Assembly: GCA_025617745.1 (NCBI GenBank)
Contig: CM046872.1
Span: 930,001 to 994,000 of the forward strand
Source: Heliocidaris erythrogramma
Lineage: Eukaryota; Echinodermata; Echinoidea; Camarodonta; Echinometridae
Reading direction: 5' to 3'
DNA: 64,000 bases
The translations under genes were made by a program, and so were the position numbers. Below the pieces are notes generated by a model. That model saw only the letters and a program-made list of their open reading frames with translations. It searched no databases and was not told the DNA's origin. Below, one piece after another: positions 25,027 through 36,057 of the stretch; position 1 is the stretch's first letter; every line of letters starts with the position of its first letter.

Positions 25027-25980
25027 TATCAAAAATCAAGAGCTTTGTCTTTTCGTCGAATTCCTGTCCATGTTCACATTGTAAGAATACACAAACAGAG
25101 TTGGGAATGCGTCCTTAATTTGATCAAGAAAACAATATTTTAATAAATCAGTGTAATCTGACACTTGCGTCCTTTCGCAACTGCAGAGCACTTTCCCGAT
25201 GTCCAGGCAACAGTGCATGTGCTACTCTATACGACCTGCCACTGTTTGCATTATAGAATGCATGAAGATATACATCTTAAAAGGGACAACAGTTTGGGTA
25301 AGCACATTTCAAGTATCTCAATGGTGTTGGGTTACCGTGGTGTTGGCGCCTCAATGGCCGTTTCGCTTCCCCTACCATTGAGCGACACAAGCAATGGCGT
25401 GCAGTGCCTTGGTTACAAAGACATCGTTTCAAGAGAAACGGGAGCTAGGTGTGGAAGGCGATAAGCCCACGGTAATCTCGATAATTTTCCACGTATTCAC
25501 GCTGTCACTCCCCTACTGATTAGTTTTCCCCATTCGTTTCATCATTCATGTTTCATCATTCAGGTCATACTTCTCTATTCATGCCAACGTTTATTTATTG
25601 ATTTATACATTTCTTAATTCAATGATTTATGGCGTTGCTCATTCCAACATTCAGCCGTTCACTCTTTCATTCTTTCAGTCCGCTATGATTTATTCGCTCT
25701 TTCAGATAATTTATTCATTAATCCATTCATTTATGTCCATTCACTCCTCTATTACTGGTTCACGCGCTCATTTGTCCACTAGTTCCCTCATATGAAATCA
25801 TTCTTGCATGCATTTAATGCACACGTTCATATTAGATTCTTTCAAGTTTGCAATGATTTGTACATGAATCTATCAATCATTCCTTGAAATATTCATTCTT
25901 CCGTTCATTTATAAATTCCATAATTGACAATGTTTTGTTTTAATATGGGAGGCTTTCGTCAACATGGTCAACATCGTAAT
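25027..25980. other. Non-coding stretch, nothing recognised
   Basis: A frame of 99 codons at 25165..25464 has no domain features. 25500-25900 is rich in ttcatt/attcat words. Confidence 0.4.
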
Positions 25981-25984
25981 AATT

Positions 25985-28860
25985 CCTATGTATTTGAATT
26001 TGAATTTGAATTTATTTATTCTCCGAAATTCACAATAAAAACATATGAGCATAGGAACATAAATAGCAAAATATACATGAACATACAAATCGAATATATC
26101 ATACAAGGTAAAGGAAAAGAAGAACAAAGATAATGAAAAATCGAAAGGACACCCAGTTCAGCTATGCCCATGGACATCACTGTTCTTCCATGGGGTCCAA
26201 GGTGATTATTTTATATTTATATAACAGGATCACGTATTGGATTTTTAAAATAATTAACGCAATCGAGCCAATAAGCGTATAAGTTTACTTATCTTAGAAC
26301 ACATATTAGCAATATGCAGATTCCACTTTAAACTTGGATCTAACCACATGCCAAGATATTTCGTTGATTGTACATGTTTGATATTTATCCCATTTACAAT
26401 TAAATTCAACCTACTACATTTACCTATCATTCTACGTGAGCCAAATAACATGCTTACCGTTTTCATCAACAGTTGCTTATTCTTTTAAGTTCAGAATTCA
26501 AAACAGACTCTATACTTGTGACATTTTTTTGTGAGGAATAAATTACTGTATCATCAGCATACAGGTGAATAGAGCAATTTTTTATATGTTTTACAATATC
26601 ATCAATATAAATTATAAACATAAGCGGACCCAATATAGACCCTTGGGGAACGCCGTAATCAATATTGCAGTCTGGTGATGTAGATGACTTAAATTGAGTA
26701 TATATACGACGACCTATTAAGTAACTAGTAAACCAGGATAGGCAATCAGAAGATACACCGATATTATATAACTTGTTCAAAAGAATATTAGGATCCACGG
26801 TATCAAACGCTTTACGCAAGTCTATAAAGATCGCGCCAGTGTACAGACGGTGATCTATAGCAGTCAACCAATCATCGGTAACTTTGACAAGTGTGGTAAT
26901 GGTCGAGTGATTTTTTCTAAAGCCTGATTGAGCTTCTGACAAAATACTATTACATCTCAAGTACTCTGCTAATTGTATTTGAACGAGTTTCTCGAGGATT
27001 TTGGATACAGAAGGTTATCGGTCTGTAGTTATTAGGTGACGTTTTGTCACCCGATTTATGAACAGGTATAATTTTAGATTTCTTCCATCTTGTGGGAAAC
27101 GCCCGTTCAGATAATGATCTGTTGAAAATGAGTGTAAGTGATGGTAGAATAGTAGGAATTGCCATTTTCAACATAATCATAGAAATATCATCAACGCCAG
27201 TAGATTTTTTATTATTCAACCCCAGTATTATCTTGTGAACGTCATCCTCTGTAACAGGATTAAAGTCAAAACTTGAATTAAGAGGGTGAGTGATAACATG
27301 ATCAATATCAGCACAATTTGTATTTGGAGTTGGAATAGCAGAAGCTAATTCCGAACCAACACTAGCCAAAAAATTGTTGAATTTCGTAGCTATTGAATAA
27401 CCATCATTATCGTTAATGGCACTATTACTAGATTTTCTAGAGGGCAATAAAGGTTTGAGTACAGTCCAAACATTTTTGCTTGAGGTAGTGGAAGCATTAT
27501 GTAGTTGTTTCGAAAAATTAGCCTTTTTTGCTTTCCTACACATTTTGGTAACTAAATTTCTTGTTTTACGATATATATTCATAATACTTTCATCGCTGCG
27601 TTTTGATGCTTTCCTTTTCAATTCATCTCGCTTTGTCATCATCTTTTTAATATCTGTATTCAGCCATGGAGCGGGTTGATGACGAATGCGTTTCTTTTTG
27701 AAGGGAGCAAACTCATTGATAGAATCTAGTAAAAATGATTGCCATAAATTAACAGCATCATCAACGGTTCTAGCAGCACTAATTTCATGCCAAGAATGTT
27801 TGGACAAATGACTACGAAAAGAATCAAGGTTAACATGCTTAAGATTCCTATAGGGTGATGGTTTTAGGAATTTGTATTGTTTTAAAATTCAGAATCAGGT
27901 AACATAAATCATGGTCACTTAACCCAAGACTAATCACTTCATAAGATCTGATAGTCTCTGCAGCATTTGTAAGCATATGATCTATTAAGCTCCTGGTATT
28001 GTGAGTAACCCGAGTATACAGATTGTTGTTAATCTGCTGCATTGAATACAGATTATTGATTTCTTCGTAACGCTTGATGGCATTAGACTTGAAACTCTTC
28101 CGTAGATCAAAGTTTACATCTCCCATCACAATGATATTTAAGTGAAAGGTATCTGCAAACGCTAAAACATTTTCATACTTATCCAAAATATCAGTTTTAC
28201 TATCTGGAGGGCGATACCATGAAATGAATAAGAATGGAGTGGAAAACTTCGGTCGCACTCTGATTAATAATAGTTCAAGCGGGTTAAGAACTTCCGATTT
28301 AACCAATTCATACGACACGGAGCTTTTTATATAAATAGCAACACCGCCTCCATTGCCATTTTGGTCTTCACGAATCAGATCATAGTTATGTATACGAAGT
28401 TCATTATCATGAATATTATCGTCAAAAAGAGTTTCATTTAATGCCAGAACATGAATGTCATTATCATGCAAGAAAACTCGGATTTCATCAATATTTCTGT
28501 AGAGACTGCGAATGTTAAGGTGTGCACATTTAAAACCATTATTATCAAAATCAGAGTGCTTCAAAGACTGAATAGAATTAGAATGACTCGATTTATTAGA
28601 AGTCACAAGCTTTACTGGCTTGTGACTTGTACAAATTTTGGATTGAAAATCGGCAAATGGTAAGCATTGGAATATGCATTTTGTACATTTCCAATTTAGA
28701 AATTCGTAATTTATATCATCATACAGCTCATTATTAACTCCCGCGCACGACGAGTGCGTCCAATCAAGGCAATGTGTACATTGTAGTCCTCTTTGATTAT
28801 TCTTAACTGGTTTATTACAAGAGACGCAAGGGTATTGTATGGTCATAACATTAATTGAAT
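25985..28860 (-). mobile_element. CR1/L2-group LINE with PHD finger, AP endonuclease and RT
   Basis: A near-full-length non-LTR element. The first frame (28846..27848, 332 aa) starts with a C4HC3 PHD-like zinc finger (CVSC, CTHC, H, C, then WKCTKC; residues about 8-57). An AP endonuclease follows, with AHLNIRSLYRNIDE, LNETLFDD, GGGVAIYI, WYRPPDS, VMGDVNFD and LSDHD. The reverse transcriptase continues in 27807..26950 and 26960..26466: NNYRPI, FIDLRKAFDTVD, YGVPQGSILGPLMFIIYIDD and YADDTVIY. A last piece (26469..26254) carries KYLGMWLDPSLKWNLHI. Frame breaks lie near 27858 and near 27000. A small internal loss lies near 26470, and the coding sequence ends early at 26254. The 3' tail on the minus strand is a run of aattca-type repeats (26005-25990). 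A decayed copy, no longer autonomous. Confidence 0.85.
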
Positions 28861-30489
28861 AGACTGGTTAAATGGAAAGAAAGACGATTTCACAACAAAC
28901 CTAGAATGAAAGTATATATATATATATATATATATGGAAGGATAAATACGTAAATTACACTACATTTAATAACTATTAAAAAAACTATTAAAAAACCTAT
29001 TTTAATGAAATAGAAGATGTGTTTAAAAATGATTATTATCCTGATTCATTTGTAGAGAGGTTTCATTCAGTTCAAAATTTGCATTTGTATAATCATAACA
29101 AGTCCAAGTCACTTTCAGAGTGAATTACTCGCTTATGTCAATGAAAGATTCTCCACTCTGTACATACCAAATAAGACTCTTCTCCCCCTCCCACTCTCTC
29201 TCTCTATCTCTCTCCCTCTCTCTTGACTCGGATTCTGTCATGACAGAAAGCATTTACCTACGACCATGACTGACTTGAAGATTGGTACTCAAATGCCCGA
29301 GTATTAATGGTCAAGTGTCTTTGAACCGCTGCCTCGGGACTGGCCATCGATCAGCTAATCGGGGTGCATGGCCTTACTCCTTCAAAAAGCATTCACTTTC
29401 AAGATGAGTGTCAACCTTCTCAATCAGCACAAGTGCATAGGAATCTTGAGTGGCGTATCTAGCTTGTTGGGTCGTATGCTTCCATCGTTTGAAGGCCCAG
29501 CAAATAATAAAAACAATTTGTAGTGGGCCACCGTCATGCCTATAGGCACATTTACGAATAGGATTCATCCCTTTCCCGTCTCAATTTTCTACGTCATTGT
29601 GTGAAGAGAATGTTAAGCTGGTGTTTTAAAATATTGTTATGGGGGGGGAGGGGGGGGGGGGGGGGGGGGGTTGCAACGTCAAAATAATGCGAATTCCTAA
29701 AAAAAAAAAAACTATTCTCGCTTACACTGAAATTGAGTGAATTGCAAACGAAACTTTCTCATGAGAAGGTCCATCTAGACACTACTGGAACTCAGGAATA
29801 ATAAGAGACTAATCAAGAAACGAAAGAAATCTTTAAAAACTTATTCAATTACAATTCAAATAACAGAGTCACAGACACAAGACTTCCCATGTGCATAAAC
29901 CATTTTAAGCGTTCTACTACGGACTCATTTGAAAATGTGGGTGTTATTTTGCCGTACGCCCCCCCCCCCCCCCCGCGAACTTACTACGGTTCTGCAAATT
30001 TGATTTTATACAACACTCGCCCCCCCCCCCCCCCCCCCATCATACTCGTCGCAGAATTTTCGACCCGTCATTGATGTGATAATAGCAGGGCTTAGTTTGT
30101 AGGTCAGCTGTCTTGACCGAACCGTTTGAGTATTGACCACGATCGATATAGTCACCTCTTGTTTGAAACCAGCTGACATCGTGGAGATAAAGAACGGGAC
30201 AACAACAAACAATCAAAAAACAAAATAAACTAGAAAGGCCGTCAAAGGCGGCAGACCCACGCCTTAGCGGCGCTACAGAGTAGTTGCAATACTATACTAA
30301 CTATGGGGTCAATGGGGTCAAAACTACAAGGTTACACAGAACTGATGCAAATCGTACATCTTTCGTTCAACTAGCAAAGTGATATGAGGTCTCTAACGTT
30401 AGTGAGAGGCCGACTCAATACACGACCGTACCGTTATATACGAGGCCTACGAAGTAGAGACAATATCGGTCTAGTGACAGTGTTGACTA
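28861..30489. other. Non-coding stretch with homopolymer runs
   Basis: An (AT)n tract lies at about 28914-28934, CT repeats at about 29190-29222, a G run at 29641-29670 (one A), and C runs at about 29960-29974 and 30021-30038. At about 30290-30340 the words actatggggtcaa and ggggtcaaaactacaagg resemble the repeat at 31395-31625. The 64-codon frame at 29568..29374 is unidentified. Confidence 0.45.
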
Positions 30490-30531
30490 CGCATGACATA
30501 ACTCCAGGGAGCTCCAACCCGCAGCGTTGGA

Positions 30532-31046
30532 GCTCCAGGTATAAATAACCAAAGTCGACCTCGCCCATTAGTATTTCTAGTCGCATCGCTTAATTTCGGC
30601 AGGTAAGATAGAAATTTATACTTACATTTCAAGAGAATTACTGTAACTATCTAGGAGGCCCTTTGATCTTACGATTTAACGATTATTTCGATGATAAAAA
30701 ATGGAATTTCCTCGCCGAGCCGATCTTTCCCCGTACTGTACGTCGATTCAAAAGACTCGATCGCACTGTGTGATCGAGTCAGCGACGGTATACTGTACAC
30801 ATTTATACGCACCGTGCGATCGAGTCATTTGAATCAACGGTACAGTACGGGGAAAGATCGGCTCGGCGAGGAAATTCCATTTTTTTCATCGAAATAATCG
30901 TTAAATCGTAAAATCAAAGAGCCTCCTAGATAGTTACAGTAATTCTCTTGAAATGTAAGTACAAATTTCTATCTTACCTGCCGAAATTACGCGATGCGAC
31001 TAGCCATACTAATGGGCGAGGTCGACTTTGGTTATTTGTACCTGGA
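30532..31046. repeat. 515-bp near-perfect palindrome (foldback), arms about 245 bp
   Basis: Left arm 30532 to about 30777 and right arm about 30801 to 31046 are reverse complements with about one difference per 20 bases. Matching blocks include aaccaaagtcgacctcgccc, atttcggcaggtaagataga, catttcaagagaattactgt and cggctcggcgaggaaattcc (read on one strand or the other). The centre holds a second small palindrome around gactcgatcgcac. Just outside, the left side has an extra hairpin, ggagctccaac ... gttggagctcc (30508-30536), that the right side lacks. No transposase frame is present. It may be a foldback transposon or a locus making a long hairpin RNA. Confidence 0.85.
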
Positions 31047-31394
31047 GTTACGCCTGACACAGAGTTAGATATAATAGCACGGGAAATAACTCACGATACT
31101 CCGCGAAATAAACCCTCTTATTTTACATTAAAAAATATCAATACGTCCCAACACTCATCCCATGTGAAAATCAAAACTACAGGAATATTTACCATCAACA
31201 GCAGGTTGTCCCATGAGCAGCAATGAGTTCCGTGTGTGTGTGTGTGTGTGTGTGTAATTGGGTTTTTACAGACGTGTATCAATCAGATATGTCTGGGACC
31301 GACCTTTAACGTCACCATCCGAAAGACGTGAAATACTATGGTAGCCTTTAATGGACAAAATGTGATCAGATAATAGATACGCCATTCTGTGCAT
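31047..31394. other. Short stretch with GT microsatellite
   Basis: A (GT)n tract lies at about 31234-31255. Otherwise nothing recognised. Confidence 0.6.
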
Positions 31395-31625
31395 GAGTTC
31401 CTATACTTTACTATGGGGTCAAAACTTCAAGGTCACACAGAATTTGCAGGGGTCAACCGATCATCACCAAAATCTAATCGATTCTTTCCTGTCGCTATCC
31501 GAACATTCCCTGAAAATTTGGTGCACATCCGTTCACCCATTCTCTAGTTATCTTGTACACAAACAAACATACATACGGAGCCCTTTACATAACCCTGCCG
31601 ATTTCATCGGCGTGGGTAATAACAA
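31395..31625 (+). repeat. Interspersed repeat remnant (ACTATGGGGTCAAAAC type)
   Basis: Starts actatggggtcaaaacttcaa and continues through tccgttcacccattctc to cacaaacaaacatacatac, ending near tcggcgtgggtaataac. The opening is shared with 30290-30340, so at least two fragments of one family flank the palindrome. I recall similar sequence in repeats of other invertebrates but cannot name the family. Confidence 0.4.
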
Positions 31626-31979
31626 AACAAAAAATAAACATACGAAGCAAAAAAAAACAACAAAAAAAACAAATAAAAAAATATGGCAGTGGTTGATACT
31701 GATAACAAGATCTTGGTTAATCCTAAAGACATGCCCTTATATACTGGATTAACTACATCGCCTATCCCTCTTCCGTTATGACCTATGACAAATGAAAGAG
31801 AAAGAAATACTGCTTCTTCCAGCCATTCACAGAATCGAATGACTAACGTTTTCATCGTATGACTGAGCTCTAAAGAATTATCATGTAAGCTAAACCCCAG
31901 TGCCTACTCACCGAAATAAACGCTTCTACCCTCCATTATTTAGAACGATAATCTCAGCGATAGTTGGGGAAGTCAACCT
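31626..31979. other. A-rich stretch, nothing recognised
   Basis: A/C-rich low complexity at about 31622-31680. No gene. Confidence 0.5.
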
Positions 31980-32638
31980 GGGCTCTGTTTCATGAAACGT
32001 GTTATCAATAACAAGTTATATAGAGGCCTTTCACACTCACTTCTCGACCGCTCCAAGTTAGAGCGCTCCAGAGGAACGGTTCTTGAAGAACGCTTCGTTT
32101 GCTTTCACACTCACCGCATTTTTTATGTCTCGAATCGCTCAACGAGTCAAAGTGGTCTTGTTGCTATGGCAGCTCAGATCAGCGGCTCAAATTTTTCGCG
32201 CGGAATTTCAAACCGTATAATGCGCTGTGCCGCTGCCCGGTCGGTCTGTCGTATCAATGTATCAAATCACCCATTGATTTCCCGCGCCACACACACTCAC
32301 TTCCGGTTGAAGTACGCTTTAGGATCTCTTTGCTTTCACACTGACACGTTGGAGCGCTCTAACGAGGAACCGTTCCTCAAGACCACCTCGCGAGATGGTC
32401 TTCTGGAGCGCTCCAGAAGTACGCTTCCTGGACCACTTGAGCATTCACACTCACCTGGGAACCGCTTCAGAGGAACCGTTCTTAAGTTAGAGCGCTCTAA
32501 CGAAGTGAGTGTGAAAGGGCTCATACAGTAAGTATCATATAAGCTGATGAAATCCTTGACATCTGATTGGCTGAGAGCATAGTTGTCATAGAAATTGGGC
32601 AGTTATTCTTGATAACACGTTTTATGAAACAGGGCCCT
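31980..32638. mobile_element. Palindromic MITE (GTTTCAT family), interrupted by another element
   Basis: Ends are inverted repeats: left gggctctgtttcatgaaacg, right read inward gggccctgtttcataaaacg, both continuing into tgttatcaa. Beyond the insertion the right part carries the family core tctgattggctgagagc. The same core and ends define copies at 43867, 48415 and 54455. The core is split by a second foldback element at 32023..32523, which makes this copy about five times the normal length. Confidence 0.75.
32023..32523. mobile_element. Nested foldback element with multiple subterminal repeats
   Basis: Sits inside the MITE at 31980..32638. Its ends are a perfect 16-bp inverted repeat (cctttcacactcactt ... 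aagtgagtgtgaaagg). Inside, tttcacactcac recurs near 32103 and 32443, and with one change near 32335. gagcgctc recurs near 32060, 32352, 32407 and 32489. ggaacggttc or ggaaccgttc recurs near 32073, 32365 and 32473. The 179-codon open frame across it reads these repeats and shows no domain. A non-autonomous DNA transposon is likely; the superfamily is unknown. Confidence 0.6.
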
Positions 32639-33744
32639 GGTCTGCTTTTCCGAAGCAATTTTCTTGACCGGCATATTGGTTTGTTGTAGAGCTTAGACTA
32701 AACCCTATTTAGTCTGACCCCTGCGAAGTGACTCTTTGTCATTTTATGTGGTAAACAGATTATCATTCATCCATACCATATGTAGACTTGGTGCATGTTT
32801 TGTATGACGATTGCGAAATATCGACATAATATGTATTCTCATCTGCTTCTGCATTCTAAAAGGGAAAAGGGATAAACCTTGTTTCAGATTACCACGGCTA
32901 CAATGATATTTGAACTTTTTGAAGTCTCCCCTTTTTCTTTGACCTTGTATAATGTTTAACTCTATGACTAAGTCTGGAATTTATTCATCATTTTCTGTAA
33001 TCAAGGTATGAATGGAAGTGGTGAATTTAATTGTGGCAGATGGCAAAATCCATCCCTTGGAGGACCAATAATGCTTTTCCACTATTGCCTAAGTAGCGGT
33101 TTCTCACCATCAATGATGGAGAACGATACAAAAAACAGGGCGCAAAGCATGCGCGCTCCACGCGTTGCACAAATCCGTAGTTATTTCTTCATTGTAGCAT
33201 AAATCCTCTATCGGGGACTCTATAGCTGGATTATTCCATTAAATTTCAAATCATTAGTTCATTAAATCACGCAAATTTGGGCTTTGTAAATGTCTAAAAA
33301 ATAGGTTATTGTTTTTCAAAGGAGAGAATGCAATTTTGCTTATAAAAATGCATTGCTGCAACAAGTGTGGTTTATAAACATCCTGCCATCAATACTCGGA
33401 TAACTATTTCAGGCTGTTTTGGAAAACCATTATAAGGTAAGACTGTAGAACAAGGGGATGATACCAAAGACTAACTCCGATGCGATCCTGTGAAAGAAAG
33501 AGAACAGTTTCACAATTTGTGGCTATTGGATTACGCGCTTAGGGTTCTTTTCACAATCATGGGCGAGCACTTGTGTTGCTTGATCGATTTCTTTTGTGGG
33601 AATGACAGCCCTCGTTGCACCAACCCCCCCGTGAATCAGGTAAGCGGTAGGACCAAGGCTACATCAGGCAGGTCTCCTGAGAAAATGTGGGAATAAAAAT
33701 TCCTGCACCTCGAAAAGCAAAGTTCAGCACGACTATGTCTACAA
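32639..33744. other. Non-coding stretch, nothing recognised
   Basis: AT-rich DNA. The 64-68 codon frames at 33008 and 33490 have no domain features. Confidence 0.45.
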
Positions 33745-33747
33745 TAT

Positions 33748-34012
33748 ATGCTGCATCATCATCATCTTCTTCTTCTTCTTCTTCTTAAACTTCTACTTTT
33801 CTTCCCCCCTTTTTTACCACTTCTTATTCTTCTACTTTTCTTCTTCTTCTTCTTCTTCTTCTTCTTCTTCTTCTTCTTCTTCTTCTTCTTCTTCTTCTTC
33901 TTTCTTCTTCTTCTTCTTCTTCTTCTTCTTCTTCTTCTCCTCCTCCTCTTCATCCTCCTACTGCTGTTGCTGCTATTACTTATAATACTATTATACTACT
34001 ACTTCTACTACT

Positions 34013-34047
<35 letters not shown>

Positions 34048-34095
34048 AATTAATTCTTCTAACACTACAGCTACTGATACTACTACTACTACTAT

Positions 34096-34134
<39 letters not shown>

Positions 34135-34173
34135 AACAACAAAAACAACAGCAACTACTACTACTACCACCAA

Positions 34174-34212
<39 letters not shown>

Positions 34213-34440
34213 TACTACTTCTACGACGACGACAAACTACTACTAAAATACTAGTTACTAACACTACTACTGCTATTACTACTACTACTACTACTACTTC
34301 GACGACGACGAACTACTACTAAAATACTTATAACACTACAACTACAGATATTACTTCTACTAATACTACTACTACTACTAATACTACTCCTCCTGCTCCT
34401 CCTCCTCCTACTACTACTACTATAATTACTTTACTTCCAC
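33748..34440. repeat. Compound trinucleotide satellite: CTT then ACT/CTA
   Basis: About 200 bp of (CTT)n at 33764-33950 pass through CTC/CTG variants into about 450 bp of (ACT)n/(CTA)n with scattered changes. A near-duplicate block aaaatactagttactaacac / aaaatacttataacactac repeats inside it (about 34244 and 34321). Open frames of poly-Leu/Phe, poly-Lys/Arg or poly-Val are translations of the repeat. Confidence 0.95.
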
Positions 34441-34559
34441 CACGGTTTCCTGTTTCTACCACCACCGCAACCGCCATAGCCACTACGTTTGTTGCTACTT
34501 CTAATATTGGTACATCTACAGCATCTTGCATCATTACTGCTTTTACAGATAGAGAAAGA

Positions 34560-35397
34560 TAACGGTGAAGGAGAGAGAATACAAATCAACTCGAATGGCA
34601 AACGGCTCGTTTCAACATATCACAAGTCTTTGGAAAATTGCCTTTACAAGCCATTCAAAACATTGATAATGCACTAAGTGACGAAGAAGCAGACTACATG
34701 AAATTTCCTCTATACTGACCGCAGCAGGGGGTCACCCGATGCTGTTCAAAGCGAACAAAACAAAAAATCTTCCAAAATGAGCGCAAGATTGACGCCTTGC
34801 TTCCTGCTGCCATAGGAACAAGATACCCATCAAAAGAGCACCACAAAGTGATTTAATTTCAGATGGTGAAATTGGCGGCAGAAATATGCCAAGAGACTTT
34901 ATCATCTTCCCAATGGACGTTTAACGTGAGGATAACTTTTTGTAGTAGATATGGACTCATTTTGTGAACATTCGATGCTTTACGACGGCATCATGTCTTC
35001 TTTCGTTTTCTCTTGTATGATGCTTCTTTATGAATGATAATATGAAGGAAAACAAATTGTAGGATTTTGCGACTACAACGATGTTGTAAACGAGCAACAT
35101 TTAATAACTTAATGGTATTTATTTCAAATCATGCATATCGCGTGTTAAAAAATTCAATAGCAGTCAGCTCATTTTGTTTCAATATATCATTGTTCCCATT
35201 TTCGTTTGTTTTGGGAGTTTAACATTACTCAGATCCAAGCTTTGAAATTTGCTTTCTTCATTAGATGTGAACCTATTATATTTTCATTCGGTGCTGATAA
35301 TCCGTCTCACTAAATAATTTCATCCAATTATTTTCTTTGATAATGATACTGTTGCCTCCTTTGGCAAAGCGAACTCGATATTACGTTGCTACCTTCT
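34560..35397. other. Non-coding stretch, nothing recognised
   Basis: AT-rich, without open frames or repeats that I can support. Confidence 0.5.
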
Positions 35398-35401
35398 TTA
35401 A

Positions 35402-35793
35402 CTCTTTCAAGACAATTGACCACATTTCGTGGTTTGGCTCAATAACTTTTGATTCAGAGCCCTAAAAAGTATACCAGGTACATGATTAGAAAGAGCAAAA
35501 AAGTCTTTTTTGTTGCATGACCATTATTGCATTTGAGGCCAGAATTTTAGAAACAAGTATAAGGTTAAAAATCCTTAAATTGGCAACACTTTGAGTGGTT
35601 CAAAATCATTGGTTTTTATCAAAATTGGCAATTTTTTCAACTTTTCGACAAAATTCCTAACCATTTATATTGTTTTCAAAGATTTTACACCTTATTAGGA
35701 CCATGTAGCACAAAAGGAAAAATATTATTGTTGCCAATTTGAAGAACAAAATGTGATCAATTTAGCCTTTAAATAATTCCTGTCATGAAAGGG
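35402..35793. mobile_element. piggyBac-like MITE with TTAA flanks
   Basis: TTAA stands at both borders (35398-35401 and 35794-35797), the target duplication of piggyBac transposases. Ends are imperfect inverted repeats: ctctttcaagac on the left, cctttcatgaca read inward on the right after the terminal C. The 392-bp interior is AT-rich with no coding capacity. A second TTAA-type element starts 33 bp downstream. Family assignment is inference from the TTAA and the CYC start. Confidence 0.55.
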
Positions 35794-35826
35794 TTAATGT
35801 TGATGTTGGGTGTAAATTCTTGTCAA

Positions 35827-36053
35827 CCCGTTGACTACTGAATTATCTCGTTCGCATAGGAGCTCGTGCTCTCTTGCGAGATTCGGTCGGCTTCGTGCAT
35901 TCCGAAATGTAATCCCAGAAGTCCGACGGACGCGTTCGACGCACAAACTCTGTGTACGAGTGAATGGGGCTTACGCAATCCTGACTTTCCCCACGGCCGC
36001 CTGGTGGCGTATCCCTTTAATACAGGGACCACCGGGTTCCTGTGGGCAATTTG
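35827..36053. mobile_element. piggyBac-like MITE, GC-rich interior
   Basis: Starts cccgttgactactgaattat and ends gggttcctgtgggcaattt followed by TTAA (36054-36057). The left flank is TCAA, one change from TTAA. The 72-bp element at 60039..60110 begins cccgctgactactgaattat and ends gtaggcaatggg, so both belong to one family and this copy is longer. The GC-rich middle yields several overlapping short open frames with no domain. Confidence 0.55.
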
Positions 36054-36057
36054 TTAA

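Noticed and set aside
28451-28663. Plus-strand open frame of 70 codons
   Set aside because: Antisense shadow of the LINE endonuclease region.
31992-32531. 179-codon open frame on the plus strand
   Set aside because: It lies wholly inside the nested foldback elements and reads their inverted and subterminal repeats.
33748-34053. Open frame of poly-Leu/Phe that could be mistaken for a membrane protein
   Set aside because: A pure translation of the CTT/ACT satellite.
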